Positions 24,658-32,907 of a DNA stretch of 64,000 nt are shown piece by piece. The number at the start of each line of letters is the position of its first letter. The first letter of the stretch is position 1. The notes beneath the pieces were generated by a model. That model saw nothing but the letters and a program-made list of their open reading frames with translations. It was not told the origin of the DNA and searched no databases. The stretch is from Prevotella sp. (lineage in GTDB: Bacteria; Bacteroidota; Bacteroidia; Bacteroidales; Bacteroidaceae), in contig JAFUTI010000004.1 in the NCBI GenBank assembly GCA_017471465.1, forward strand, positions 1-64,000, given 5' to 3'. The position numbers and the translations under genes were made by a program.

Positions 24658-24661
24658 GATG

Positions 24662-24669
24662 CAAAGGTA
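24662..24669 (-). promoter_or_regulatory. -7 box of the minus-strand small transcript
   Basis: TACCTTTG on the minus strand, followed by C, with TTG about 20 nt upstream (24692-24690). Confidence 0.6.
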
Positions 24670-24807
24670 CGACGATTTTCCGGATTGCGCAAGACTTTTT
24701 ATGTGGAAAAGCGGAAAAACGGCGTTGTTCTTGACGTAAATCAACACTTTGTGTGCGCAAACAGCAATTTTTTCACGTTTCTCCTTCACCCTTTCGCGGC
24801 ATTTTTG

Positions 24808-24815
24808 TACCTTTG
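24808..24815 (+). promoter_or_regulatory. -7 box of the glycosyltransferase pair
   Basis: TACCTTTG, 24 nt upstream of ATG 24840. An in-frame upstream start at 24753 would precede this box and is rejected. Confidence 0.55.
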
Positions 24816-24839
24816 TCGCAAAATCAGCAATTATCATCT

Positions 24840-26114
24840 ATGAAGGTCCTCATTGTCAACACGAGCGAGAAGACCGGCGGTGCCGCCGTGGCTGCCCACC
24901 GGCTGATGGACGCGCTGAACAACCACGGGGTGAAAGCCCGCATGCTGGTCCGTGATAAGGAGACCGACGCGCTGACCGTCGTCGGTCTGCGGGGCAAGTG
25001 GCGCCAGCAGTGGCACTTCCTCTGGGAACGGCTGGTCATCTTCCTGCACCTGCACTGCAACCGTCAGCGGCTGTTCGAGATCGACATCGCCAATGCCGGC
25101 ACCGACATCACGGGTCTGCGCGAGTTCCGCGAGGCCGACGTCATCCACCTGCACTGGGTGAACCAGGGCATGCTGTCGCTAGGCGTCATCGGCAAGATCC
25201 TGCGTTCGGGGAAGCCGGTGGTATGGACGATGCACGACCTGTGGCCAGCGACAGCCATCTGCCACTATGCCCGCGGCTGCAAGAACTACCGTACAGGCTG
25301 CGCCCACTGCAGGCTGCTGCCCGGCAATGGCAGTGCCAACGACCTGGCCAGCCGCGTCTGGCGGCGTAAGCAGCGCATGCTTGACGGTCAGGACATCAGC
25401 TTCGTGACATGCAGCCAATGGCTGCGCGGCGAGGCCCGGGCCAGCGCCCTGCTCCAAGGCCATCGTGTGACGAGCATCCCCAATGCCATCGACACACGCG
25501 TCTACTGCCCTCGCGACAAGCAGGAAGCCCGCCGGACGGCAGGTCTGCCTGCCGACCGCAAGGTCATACTCTTCGTGTCGCAGCGCGTGACCGACGAGCG
25601 CAAGGGCATGAACTACCTGACGGAAGCCGTCAGACTGATGGTCAGCGACCACCCCGACATGGGCCAGCAGGCGGTCATCGCCATCCTGGGCGGCCACTCC
25701 GAGGGACTTGCCGACCAGCTGTCGCTGCCCGTCCATCCGCTGGGCTATGTCAGCGACGAACGGCAGATTGTCAACATCTACCGCGCTGCCGACGTCTTCG
25801 TCACACCGTCGCTGGAGGACAACCTGCCCAACACCATCATGGAGGCGATGGCCTGCGGCGTGCCCTGCGTGGGCTTCAAGGTGGGAGGCATCCCCGAAGA
25901 GATCGACCACCAGAAGAACGGCTACGTGGCCCGCTATCGCGACGCTGCCGACCTGGCCCGCGGCATCCGCTGGGTGCTCTATGACTCTGCCTACGCCACG
26001 CTGAGCCAACAGGCCGTCACCAAGGTAGCCCATAGCTACTCGCAGCAGAGCGTCGCCCTGCGCTACACCGAACTCTACAACGAGACCATTGCCCAGAAAC
26101 ACTACAAGCTATGA
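24840..26114 (+). CDS. Glycosyltransferase family 4
   Basis: This is a 424-residue GT-B enzyme, probably cytosolic or membrane-associated, that adds a sugar from a nucleotide donor to a surface glycan. MKVLIVNTSEKTGGAAVAAHRL is the N-terminal Rossmann opening. The donor-site motif SLEDNLPNTIMEAMACGVP with the EX7E glutamates lies near 327-335. A four-cysteine motif C-x6-C-x6-C-x2-C (HYARGC...RTGCAHC, about 140-160) follows MHDLWPATAIC. It is recurrent in Bacteroidetes GT4 enzymes and may bind a metal. The stop overlaps the next start (ATGA). Donor and acceptor are unknown. Confidence 0.87.
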   Translation: MKVLIVNTSEKTGGAAVAAHRLMDALNNHGVKARMLVRDKETDALTVVGLRGKWRQQWHFLWERLVIFLHLHCNRQRLFEIDIANAGTDITGLREFREADVIHLHWVNQGMLSLGVIGKILRSGKPVVWTMHDLWPATAICHYARGCKNYRTGCAHCRLLPGNGSANDLASRVWRRKQRMLDGQDISFVTCSQWLRGEARASALLQGHRVTSIPNAIDTRVYCPRDKQEARRTAGLPADRKVILFVSQRVTDERKGMNYLTEAVRLMVSDHPDMGQQAVIAILGGHSEGLADQLSLPVHPLGYVSDERQIVNIYRAADVFVTPSLEDNLPNTIMEAMACGVPCVGFKVGGIPEEIDHQKNGYVARYRDAADLARGIRWVLYDSAYATLSQQAVTKVAHSYSQQSVALRYTELYNETIAQKHYKL

Positions 26115-26899
26115 TACGATTCACGGTTGTCACCATCACCTATAACGCGGAGACGGTGCTGCAACGGACACTCGACAGCGTGCTACACCAGACCTACGAG
26201 GGCGTGGAGCACCTGATTATCGACGGAGCCTCCACCGACGGCACACTACCGATGGCCGAGGCCTACAAACGGCTGTCGGACAGTTCGGACAGCGACCACA
26301 AGGTCATCGTCAAGTCGGAGCCCGACAACGGCATCTACGACGCTATGAACAAGGGACTGACACAGGCCTCGGGCGACTACATCGTCTTCCTGAACGCCGG
26401 CGACAGCTTTCCTCAGGCAGACACGCTCCAGCAGATTGTCCACCGCTGCGGACTGGAGGTGCTGCCCACCGACGACCTGCCCGGCGTGCTCTATGGATAT
26501 ACCGACATCGTCGATGGCGAAGGACGTTTCCTGCGTCACCGCCGGCTACAGCCACCGGCCCGGCTGTCGTGGCGCTCGTTCCGCCAGGGTATGCTCGTCT
26601 GCCACCAGGCCTTCTATGCCCGCACCGACATTGCCAAGAACGTGCAGTACGACACGCGCTACCGCTTCTCGGCCGACGTCGACTGGTGTATTCGCGTGAT
26701 GCACGAGACCGAGCGGCTGGGACTGCCACTATATAATATAGGTATGGTGGTGGCCAACTACCTGGAAGAGGGACAGACCACAAAAAACCACAAGGCATCG
26801 CTCGGCGAGCGATACCTTGTGATGCAGCGCCACTACGGCGTGGTGCAGACCTTCCTGCTACACTGCTGGTTTGCCGTCAGAGCCGTCATTCGCCACTGA
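26111..26899 (+). CDS. Glycosyltransferase family 2 (WcaA-like)
   Basis: This 262-residue GT-A enzyme has FTVVTITYNAETVLQRTLDSV at the N-terminus, LIIDGASTDGT for nucleotide binding, the EPDNGIYDAMNKG segment, and Asp/aromatic residues of the acceptor region (FSADVDWCIRVMHE). It is translationally coupled to the GT4 gene by ATGA, and the two probably act on the same glycan. Its last 14 nt overlap the end of the convergent amylase gene, leaving no room for a terminator. Confidence 0.87.
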   Translation: MIRFTVVTITYNAETVLQRTLDSVLHQTYEGVEHLIIDGASTDGTLPMAEAYKRLSDSSDSDHKVIVKSEPDNGIYDAMNKGLTQASGDYIVFLNAGDSFPQADTLQQIVHRCGLEVLPTDDLPGVLYGYTDIVDGEGRFLRHRRLQPPARLSWRSFRQGMLVCHQAFYARTDIAKNVQYDTRYRFSADVDWCIRVMHETERLGLPLYNIGMVVANYLEEGQTTKNHKASLGERYLVMQRHYGVVQTFLLHCWFAVRAVIRH

Positions 26900-28676
26900 C
26901 GATGCCCTGCAGACCGGCCTTGGTATAGTAGCCGCCGTTCTGGAATGTCAGGTCGTCCGTCTGCGGCGAACCGTTGTTGCTGAAGATAATCTTTGCCGGA
27001 CGGCTGGTCAGCGTGCCCGTATACGTCCACTTCCACACCTTGTTGCCGTTGGCGGCCTGTCCCAGCAGCGTGCAGTCGGCACCGGGCCAGCTGCCGCCGG
27101 TGAAGTTAGCGCCATCGTCTATCCAAGCCCAGCACTTGACGGTAGCCGTCCACGTGGCCGGTGCCTCAAAGAAGGCACAGGTCTCGCCGCTACCGACGGT
27201 GCAGAACGATGGTATCTCCACTGCCGGCTGCTCTTCCTGCGGCAGCTGGGGCAGCGTGATGGCACTGGGCTCGATGCCCTGTACGTAGTAGACGTAATGG
27301 TAGCCGCTGATAGCCTTCTTCCAGGTGCCCTCGGCAGGCGTATAGTCGGCAGCCTTGGTGCCGACGATGCAGAGCAGCTGTTTGTCGCCGCTGCCGGCCA
27401 CCTGCACGGCATAGTAGTCCATGTTGGCAGCCACCTGGGTGGGCACACTCTCGTTGTTGATGCCTACAGCCTTGCGGACGGCCACCATGTTGGCTATCTC
27501 CTGCTTGTAGGCCATCCAGTGCTTCATAAACACGCAAGGGGTGCCGGGCATGGCCATCATATAGGCGTTGGCAGCCAGAGTGTCTTTCAGCAGGGGGTCC
27601 TGGGCAGCGTTCGAGCGGCGCTCCGTGTCGTGGTTCTCGACGAACGTGACGGCATAGCGACGATACTTGCCACCATCCACATTGCTGCTCACCAGCGGCC
27701 AGCTGCCGTCGTTCTGCTGCGACAGACGGGAGTAGTTGCCATTGTTCATGGCGTTGCGCACCACATAGCGGAACTGGAAGTCGAAGGCGGCACTCTGTAT
27801 CTGGCCCGACACCTTCGTACCCTCAATCCAGTTCTTGATCTTGGCCGTGCCGTCCCAATACTCACCCACGGAGAACTCTGGCAGCGAAGCGGCGTTGTAG
27901 ACACCCGTGAACGAGGGGCTGTAGCCCTTCACCATGTCGTAGCGGAAGCCGGCATAGCCCAGGTCGTTCTTCAGCTTGTCGAGATAGGCCTTGACAATGG
28001 CCTGCACATTCTCGCTCTTATGGTCCAGGTCGCGCATGCCGTCCCAGCCCTCGCCGGTGTCGTTGTTCGAGCTCAGCGTATAGCCGTTCTGCGTAGCCCA
28101 GGTCTTGGTGGCGCCGTTGTCGTCGTTGGCACAGATGTCTGTCGACGTCATCTCGTAGGTCACACCCTTATACGTCTCCTTGGGGAAGTCCACCCAGTTG
28201 CTGACGTTCTTACGGTGGTTGACGACCACGTCGGCAAGGGTCTTCATGCCCTTCTGCCTGAGCGTGCTGATGAGCGACCGCAACTGTTGCTCATTGCCGA
28301 ACGAGCTGTTGTAGTTGCTGAACCAGTACAGGTCGTCATAGCCCATCGACTGTCCGCCGCAATTGGCACTCTGCGGCAGCCACACTAGATCGAAAGTGCC
28401 ACTGAGCTGGTCGGCCTGTGCCTCCAGCACCGTCCATTGCGAGTCGTCGTAAGAGTCCCAGTAGAAGGCCTGGAGCATGACACCGCCATACGCTGCCGGC
28501 CATCCCTCACACACGGTGGGCGTCGCAGGCTCGCTGGGCGTTTCCGGATTTGTCGGTGTCGTCGGCGTCGTCGGTGTCGTGGCCGGTTCATCATCGTCGC
28601 CGCCACAGGCCGTCAGGCTTACTGTCGCCGTTACTGTCAGCACCATCATCATCAGTTTCAGGATTGTCTGTTTCAT
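26886..28676 (-). CDS. GH13 alpha-amylase lipoprotein with C-terminal starch-binding module
   Basis: This extracellular or surface-anchored enzyme hydrolyses alpha-1,4-glucan. The start MKQTILKLMMM (28676) gives 596 aa and lipobox LTAC (Cys24). An acidic patch GGDDDE, typical of surface export in Bacteroidetes, and a Thr-Pro-rich linker (about 31-54) follow. The catalytic triad is visible: nucleophile Asp247 in GFRYDMVKGY, acid Glu272 in FSVGEYWDG and Asp350 in VENHDTE. The tail near 540-596 (GSWPGADCTLLGQ, VWKWTYTGTL) resembles a starch-binding CBM of the kind appended to bacterial amylases. No susCD genes adjoin it, so it is a stand-alone amylase. Confidence 0.9.
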   Translation of the reverse strand: MKQTILKLMMMVLTVTATVSLTACGGDDDEPATTPTTPTTPTNPETPSEPATPTVCEGWPAAYGGVMLQAFYWDSYDDSQWTVLEAQADQLSGTFDLVWLPQSANCGGQSMGYDDLYWFSNYNSSFGNEQQLRSLISTLRQKGMKTLADVVVNHRKNVSNWVDFPKETYKGVTYEMTSTDICANDDNGATKTWATQNGYTLSSNNDTGEGWDGMRDLDHKSENVQAIVKAYLDKLKNDLGYAGFRYDMVKGYSPSFTGVYNAASLPEFSVGEYWDGTAKIKNWIEGTKVSGQIQSAAFDFQFRYVVRNAMNNGNYSRLSQQNDGSWPLVSSNVDGGKYRRYAVTFVENHDTERRSNAAQDPLLKDTLAANAYMMAMPGTPCVFMKHWMAYKQEIANMVAVRKAVGINNESVPTQVAANMDYYAVQVAGSGDKQLLCIVGTKAADYTPAEGTWKKAISGYHYVYYVQGIEPSAITLPQLPQEEQPAVEIPSFCTVGSGETCAFFEAPATWTATVKCWAWIDDGANFTGGSWPGADCTLLGQAANGNKVWKWTYTGTLTSRPAKIIFSNNGSPQTDDLTFQNGGYYTKAGLQGIVSGE

Positions 28677-28711
28677 CGTTCTTTCTGTGTTATTGGTTTT
28701 TCTCTGCGGCA

Positions 28712-28719
28712 AAGTTACG
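28712..28719 (-). promoter_or_regulatory. -7 box of the amylase gene
   Basis: Minus-strand TAACTTTG followed by CCGC, 35 nt upstream of the chosen start at 28676. Confidence 0.55.
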
Positions 28720-28845
28720 AAAAAGGTACACGTTATGGCAACATATACCTTAATTATTATGCCTCCGCATTGTGCAATCGTTTGCAAAAGGAGCATGCGG
28801 GCTGACATTCTGCACCAAACTTGCCGCCGTTTAAAAAAAAATGCG

Positions 28846-28853
28846 TAACTTTG
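28846..28853 (+). promoter_or_regulatory. -7 box of trpS
   Basis: TAACTTTG followed by CAGCC, 28 nt upstream of ATG 28882. Confidence 0.55.
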
Positions 28854-28881
28854 CAGCCAGAATTGAAAAAACGAGAAAAAA

Positions 28882-29949
28882 ATGGGAAAAGTAATACTGA
28901 CAGGCGACCGTCCTACGGGTAAGCTCCATCTGGGCCACTACGTGGGTTCGCTGCGCCGCCGCGTAGAGCTGCAGAACGCAGGCGACTACGACCGCATGTT
29001 TGTTTTCATGGCTGACGTTCAGGCACTGACCGACAATGCCGACAACCCCGAGAAACTGCGCCAGAGCATCATCCAAGTGGCACTCGACTACCTCTCGGCA
29101 GGCCTCGACCCTGCCAAGTGCACCATCTTCATACAGAGCCACATCCCCGAGCTGGCCGAGCTGACGACCTACCTGATGAACCTCATCTCGGTGAGCCGCG
29201 TACAGCGCAACCCGACGGTGAAGACCGAGATCAAGATGCGTGGCTTCGAGGGCGAGAGCATCCCCTTAGGCTTCTTCTGCTACCCCGTCTCGCAGGCTGC
29301 CGACATCACGCTGTTCAAGGCAACGACAGTGCCCGCCGGCGAAGACCAGGAACCCATGCTTGAGGTGACGCGCGAGCTGGTGAACCGCTTCAACAACATC
29401 TACGCGCCCGTCCTCGTAGAGCCCAACATCCTGCTGCCCGAGAACCTGACGGCGCGCCGACTCCCCGGCACCGACGGCAAGGAGAAGATGTCGAAGTCGC
29501 TGGGCAACTGCATCTACCTCAGCGACTCCAAGGACGAGGTGTGGCAGAAGGTGCGCTCCATGTACACCGACCCGACGCACCTGAACGTCAGCGACCCGGG
29601 CCATGTCGAGGGCAATGCCGTGTTTACCTATCTCGACGCCTTCTCTACCGATCAGGACTTTGCCGACTTCTGGCCCGAGTACCAGAACCTTGACGAGCTG
29701 AAGGAGCACTATCAGCGCGGCGGTCTGGGCGACATGAAGTGCAAGAAGTTCTTGAACGAGGTGCTCAACAAGTTCCTCGACCCCATGCGCCAGCGCCGTG
29801 CCGAGCTGGAGACCGACATTGCCGAAATCCAGAACATCCTCAAGCGTGGTACGGATCAGGCCCGCGAGGTGGGTGCACAGACGATGGACGAGGTCAGAAA
29901 GGCCATGCGCATCGACTACTTCAACGACACCACCATGTGGAAGCTATGA
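28882..29949 (+). CDS. trpS: Tryptophan--tRNA ligase
   Basis: This class I aminoacyl-tRNA synthetase charges tRNA-Trp. At 355 aa, the HIGH-type motif is [12 protein letters not shown] (about 10-21) and the KMSKS loop is [10 protein letters not shown] (about 200). Its ATG lies 28 nt after the -7 box. The stop overlaps the Fur-family start (ATGA), so a metal- or stress-responsive regulator is translationally coupled to a housekeeping synthetase. Confidence 0.95.
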   Translation: MGKVILTGDRPTGKLHLGHYVGSLRRRVELQNAGDYDRMFVFMADVQALTDNADNPEKLRQSIIQVALDYLSAGLDPAKCTIFIQSHIPELAELTTYLMNLISVSRVQRNPTVKTEIKMRGFEGESIPLGFFCYPVSQAADITLFKATTVPAGEDQEPMLEVTRELVNRFNNIYAPVLVEPNILLPENLTARRLPGTDGKEKMSKSLGNCIYLSDSKDEVWQKVRSMYTDPTHLNVSDPGHVEGNAVFTYLDAFSTDQDFADFWPEYQNLDELKEHYQRGGLGDMKCKKFLNEVLNKFLDPMRQRRAELETDIAEIQNILKRGTDQAREVGAQTMDEVRKAMRIDYFNDTTMWKL

Positions 29950-30368
29950 CAACGTCAGAGTGCGAGACGCTCCTGGCGTCTCATGATATCAAGCCGACGG
30001 CAAACCGCCTTGTCGTGGCTAAGACATTGGCCGCTGCAGAGCGGCCGATGTCGTTATCGGAACTGGAATACAAGATCCTGTCGATTGACAAGTCGGGAGT
30101 GTTCCGTGTACTGACGCTGTTCCGCGAACACCATCTGGTGCATGTCATCGAGGACGGCGGCGACGGCGTGCGCTACGAACTGTGCCACAGCCACGACGGC
30201 CACGCCGAAGACGACGACCAGCACGTCCACTTCTACTGCGAGCGCTGCCACCGCACTTTCTGTCTCACCGACACCCCCATCCCTGCCGTCACGCTTCCTG
30301 CCGGCTACCAACTGACCAGCATCAACTACATGGCCAAGGGCCTTTGCCCTGAATGTAGTCACGAGTAG
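29946..30368 (+). CDS. Fur-family metalloregulator (Zur/PerR-like)
   Basis: This 140-residue DNA-binding regulator has a winged-helix domain ([21 protein letters not shown]... [19 protein letters not shown], about 15-75). The dimerisation/metal domain has [15 protein letters not shown] and GLCPECSHE, two C-x2-C pairs forming the structural zinc site. The linker is His/Asp-rich ([16 protein letters not shown]). ATG 29946 is favoured because it gives the right N-terminus and an ATGA overlap with trpS. The absence of the classic Fur HHHDH motif and the extra histidines favour a zinc or peroxide sensor over an iron one, but this is inference. Confidence 0.85.
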   Translation: MTTSECETLLASHDIKPTANRLVVAKTLAAAERPMSLSELEYKILSIDKSGVFRVLTLFREHHLVHVIEDGGDGVRYELCHSHDGHAEDDDQHVHFYCERCHRTFCLTDTPIPAVTLPAGYQLTSINYMAKGLCPECSHE

Positions 30369-30535
30369 CCGTAATAGGATTATGGATGCTATTTGATAAT
30401 GGTCTTGAAAAGGTGTCTGTTTCGGGAACCGACTCTGTTGCGTATTCCACAATATTTTTTCACTGATTATTACCACTTCCACCACTTTTTGGCTTATATC
30501 GCTGTAAATAAGGCGGTTAGACAGTGGTAGATATA

Positions 30536-30571
30536 GTGGTAGAAGTGGTAGATATCTACCACTTCTACCAC
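30536..30571. repeat. Perfect 36-bp palindrome in the left arm
   Basis: GTGGTAGAAGTGGTAGAT followed directly by its exact reverse complement, with no spacer. A spacer-less palindrome this long would extrude or block replication unless kept short-lived or protected. Confidence 0.8.
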
Positions 30572-30651
30572 TTCTACCACTATTTAACACTTTTTTGCTC
30601 GAAATAAACGCAAAAACGGCCACCAACGCCTTGTTTTTGAACTGAAGCGAC

Positions 30652-30692
30652 GTTCCAGCGGCCGTGGAACATCGTTCCAACGGCCGCGGAAC
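30652..30692. repeat. Two 19-bp palindromes, 3 nt apart
   Basis: GTTCCAGCGGCCGTGGAAC (30652-30670) and GTTCCAACGGCCGCGGAAC (30674-30692). The differing positions do not break the overall symmetry much. Tandem palindromes like these suggest protein binding, for example by a transposase or a regulator. Confidence 0.7.
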
Positions 30693-31103
30693 AAACTGTC
30701 GCGGCGCAACAGAAAACTGTGGAGCAGCCGGAAACGGAATCCCAGTAGCGAGAAATTATCCAAAATTTGATTCAAAACTAAACACATATATGGATTATCA
30801 GCAGCAAAAGCAGCAAAAAAACAGCCAAAAACAAACGTTTTTGGGTCAAAAGTTAGCAAACATTTGTTAAAAATCGGCAAAAGTGGTAGATATCCACCAC
30901 TTCTACCACTATATCTACCACTGCCTAACCGCCTTATTTACAGAAATATAACCCCAAAAGTGGTGGAAGTGGTGGAAGTGGTAACAAGTTTGAAAAATCA
31001 TGGAGATGTTTCTATAGTTAGGACAGATTTTGACTCTCTGCCTCCATTTTGTCCGAAGATTCTTGGTTTGTCGCAACAATTCTGGAAAGAAATGGGGCTT
31101 TTA

Positions 31104-31136
31104 TTTGGAATGAGGACAGAAAAGGACTTATCTTTG
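31104..31136 (+). promoter_or_regulatory. Promoter of an orphan short transcript
   Basis: TTTG 31104-31107, 21-nt spacer, TATCTTTG 31129-31136 followed by CATCAG. It matches the Bacteroidetes consensus, yet no gene follows. Confidence 0.65.
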
Positions 31137-31142
31137 CATCAG

Positions 31143-31246
31143 AAATCTTTTTTCATACAAAACATATATTAGTTGGTTGGTTTTTAGTTATTAGTTTTTT
31201 GGTTTTGGTTATGAAATAAGGCTCGCAGTGATTGCGAGCCTTTTTT
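31143..31246 (+). ncRNA. Orphan transcript of about 100 nt with only a two-codon ORF
   Basis: Between a consensus promoter and a perfect terminator lies a U/G-rich leader (TTAGTTGGTTGGTTTTTAGT-type repeats) ending in ATG AAA TAA at 31211-31219, immediately before the terminator stem. It could be a small RNA, or the scar of a gene lost between its start codon and its terminator. Confidence 0.5.
31220..31246. terminator. Bidirectional hairpin terminator
   Basis: GGCTCGCA (31220-31227) / TGCGAGCC (31233-31240), a perfect 8-bp stem with a 5-nt loop, followed by TTTTTT. On the minus strand it lies 24 nt past the CoA-transferase stop and is followed by TTATTTC, so it can serve both sides. Confidence 0.85.
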
Positions 31247-31269
31247 CGATGGCGTTTCCGCTCCTTTTC

Positions 31270-32775
31270 TTATTTCACGTATTCTGCGAAGTCAGTCAGC
31301 TTCATGTCGCCCTTGCGTGCCAGCGTGTCGTGCATGGCGAAGGCGGCAGGCAGGTTGTGACGCGTCTGTCCCATCTTCGAGATCTTCAGGTAGTCCCAGA
31401 GCAGCTGCTTGTAGTCGGGATGGGCGCAATTCTCGATGATGCACTCGGCACGCTGTGCAGGCGACTTGCCGCGCAGGTCGGCGATGCCCTGTTCCGTGAC
31501 GATGATGTTCACGTCGTGCTCCGAAGAGTCCTGGTGGCTGACGAAGGGCACGATGGACGAGATGACGCCGCCCTTGGCCACCGACGGGCACGTAAAGATA
31601 GAAAGGTACGCGTTGCGGATGAAGTCGCCGCTGCCGCCGATACCATTCATCATCTTCGTACCACTGATGTGGGTGGAGTTGACATTGCCGTAGAGGTCGG
31701 CCTCGATGGCGGTGTTGATGGCGATGACGCCTAAACGGCGGATAATCTCAGGCGAGTTCGAGATCTCGCTCTGGCGCAGCGTCAAGTGCTGCTTCATGTA
31801 GTCCATATTGTCGTAGACCTGCATCAGACACTCGTTGGAGACGGTGAGCGAACAGGCCGAAGCGTCCTTCACACGGCCGTTGAGCATCATGTCGATGACG
31901 GAGTTCTGAATCACCTCGGTATAGATGTTGAAGTCGGGCACGTGCTTGTCCTCGCCCAGGGCACCGAGGATGGCGTTGGCCGTAGAGCCGACACCGCTCT
32001 GCAGGGGCAGGAACTCACGGGGGATACGTCCCTTATGCATCTCCTCAACCAGGAACTCCGCTGTCAGGAAGCCAATCTTGTCGGTCACTGGGTCGCTGTC
32101 CTTGAAAGCACGGGCCTCGTCGGGTATGTTACACTCCACGACACCTACTACCTTCTCTTTGGGTATTGCGATGTAGGGCTTGCCGATACGGTCGCCGACA
32201 TGCTCAATGGGAATGGCCTTGCGGTAAGGAGGGTCCAGGGGCTCATACACGTCGTGGATGAACTTCGCATTGGGGTTATGGAATGAGTTCAGCTCCAGGA
32301 TGACATGCTTAGCCAGACGGGCAGCAGTCGGCGAAATACCACCGGCAGCTGTCAGGTAGACATGATAGTCGTTGCCGACCTCCTCGATGTCGCACACTTC
32401 GAGGATGGCCCAGTCCACATCGCCATAGAAGCCATAGCGCAGTTCCTGTGCCATGTGGCTCAGGTGCAGGTCGTTGTAGGGAATCTCGCCCAGGTTGACA
32501 TGCTTGCGGAAGTCGGGATTCGTCGTGTAGGGTGCACGGTAAAGGATGGCCTGGGCGTTAGCCAGGTCACCATCGGTAGACTGTCCCGTAGAGGCACCCG
32601 TAAAAATTGCCACCTTGAACTCGCGGCCAGCCTCATGCTCAGCCACAGCAATCTTTGCCAGCTCCTTGGTCGTAGCCTTAGCCACACCGGCAGGAGTAAA
32701 ACCACTCATGGCGATATGGTCGCCATTCTTGATAAGCGCTGCCGCCTCGGCAGCCGTCATACGTGTGTAAGCCAT
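31270..32775 (-). CDS. Acetyl-CoA hydrolase/transferase family protein (succinyl-CoA:acetate-type CoA-transferase)
   Basis: This 501-residue enzyme swaps CoA between carboxylic acids. The N-terminal half has MSGFTPAGVAKATTKELA and STGQSTDGDLA. The C-terminal half has PLQSGVGSTANAILGALGED, a conserved segment near the catalytic Glu region, and ISGTKMMNGIGGSGDF. Close relatives transfer CoA from succinyl- or propionyl-CoA to acetate or succinate, which fits the Prevotella succinate-propionate-acetate fermentation. Exact substrates are not decidable here. The start MAYTRMTAAEAA lies 28 nt from its -7 box. It is monocistronic and shares the terminator at 31220-31246. Confidence 0.88.
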   Translation of the reverse strand: MAYTRMTAAEAAALIKNGDHIAMSGFTPAGVAKATTKELAKIAVAEHEAGREFKVAIFTGASTGQSTDGDLANAQAILYRAPYTTNPDFRKHVNLGEIPYNDLHLSHMAQELRYGFYGDVDWAILEVCDIEEVGNDYHVYLTAAGGISPTAARLAKHVILELNSFHNPNAKFIHDVYEPLDPPYRKAIPIEHVGDRIGKPYIAIPKEKVVGVVECNIPDEARAFKDSDPVTDKIGFLTAEFLVEEMHKGRIPREFLPLQSGVGSTANAILGALGEDKHVPDFNIYTEVIQNSVIDMMLNGRVKDASACSLTVSNECLMQVYDNMDYMKQHLTLRQSEISNSPEIIRRLGVIAINTAIEADLYGNVNSTHISGTKMMNGIGGSGDFIRNAYLSIFTCPSVAKGGVISSIVPFVSHQDSSEHDVNIIVTEQGIADLRGKSPAQRAECIIENCAHPDYKQLLWDYLKISKMGQTRHNLPAAFAMHDTLARKGDMKLTDFAEYVK

Positions 32776-32803
32776 TTTTCAGTATAATTAAAAAATTTGG
32801 CTG

Positions 32804-32861
32804 CAAAGTTACGAAAAATTATCAATTTTCGTTGTCAATTTACATTTATTTTGTATCTTTG
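32804..32861. promoter_or_regulatory. Divergent -7 boxes for the CoA-transferase and membrane-protein genes
   Basis: Minus-strand TAACTTTG (32811-32804) serves the CoA-transferase. Plus-strand TATCTTTG (32854-32861) serves the gene at 32908. The two boxes lie 42 bp apart, so the -33 regions interdigitate. Confidence 0.6.
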
Positions 32862-32907
32862 TGGCAGAATTCCATTTTTTACACTAACCTTTAAAACCTA
32901 ATTTTTT

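Larger units (their letters stand above)
30470..30984. mobile_element. MITE-like element with about 100-bp terminal inverted repeats
   Basis: The left arm (30470-30564) and right arm (30881-30984) are reverse complements over 95 aligned bases with 6 mismatches, plus one extra 9-nt unit (TTCCACCAC) in the right arm. Each arm mixes 9-nt GTGGTAGAA-type words with a unique segment (GTAAATAAGGCGGTTAG). The 316-nt interior has no credible gene. It holds two consecutive 19-bp palindromes (30652-30692). Flanking target duplications were not clear. Sequence outside it (30369-30469 and 30985-31100) shows nothing recognisable. Confidence 0.75.

Noticed and set aside
26871-28388. 505-codon plus-strand open frame
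   Set aside because: Antisense to the GH13 amylase, whose catalytic residues and signal peptide are intact; the plus frame is Val/His/Leu-rich noise from GC-biased third positions.
30054-30880. 208- and 98-codon minus-strand frames around the MITE-like element
   Set aside because: One is antisense to the Fur-family gene and runs through the GTGGTAGAA repeats; the other lies in the element interior with no start signal or recognisable motif.
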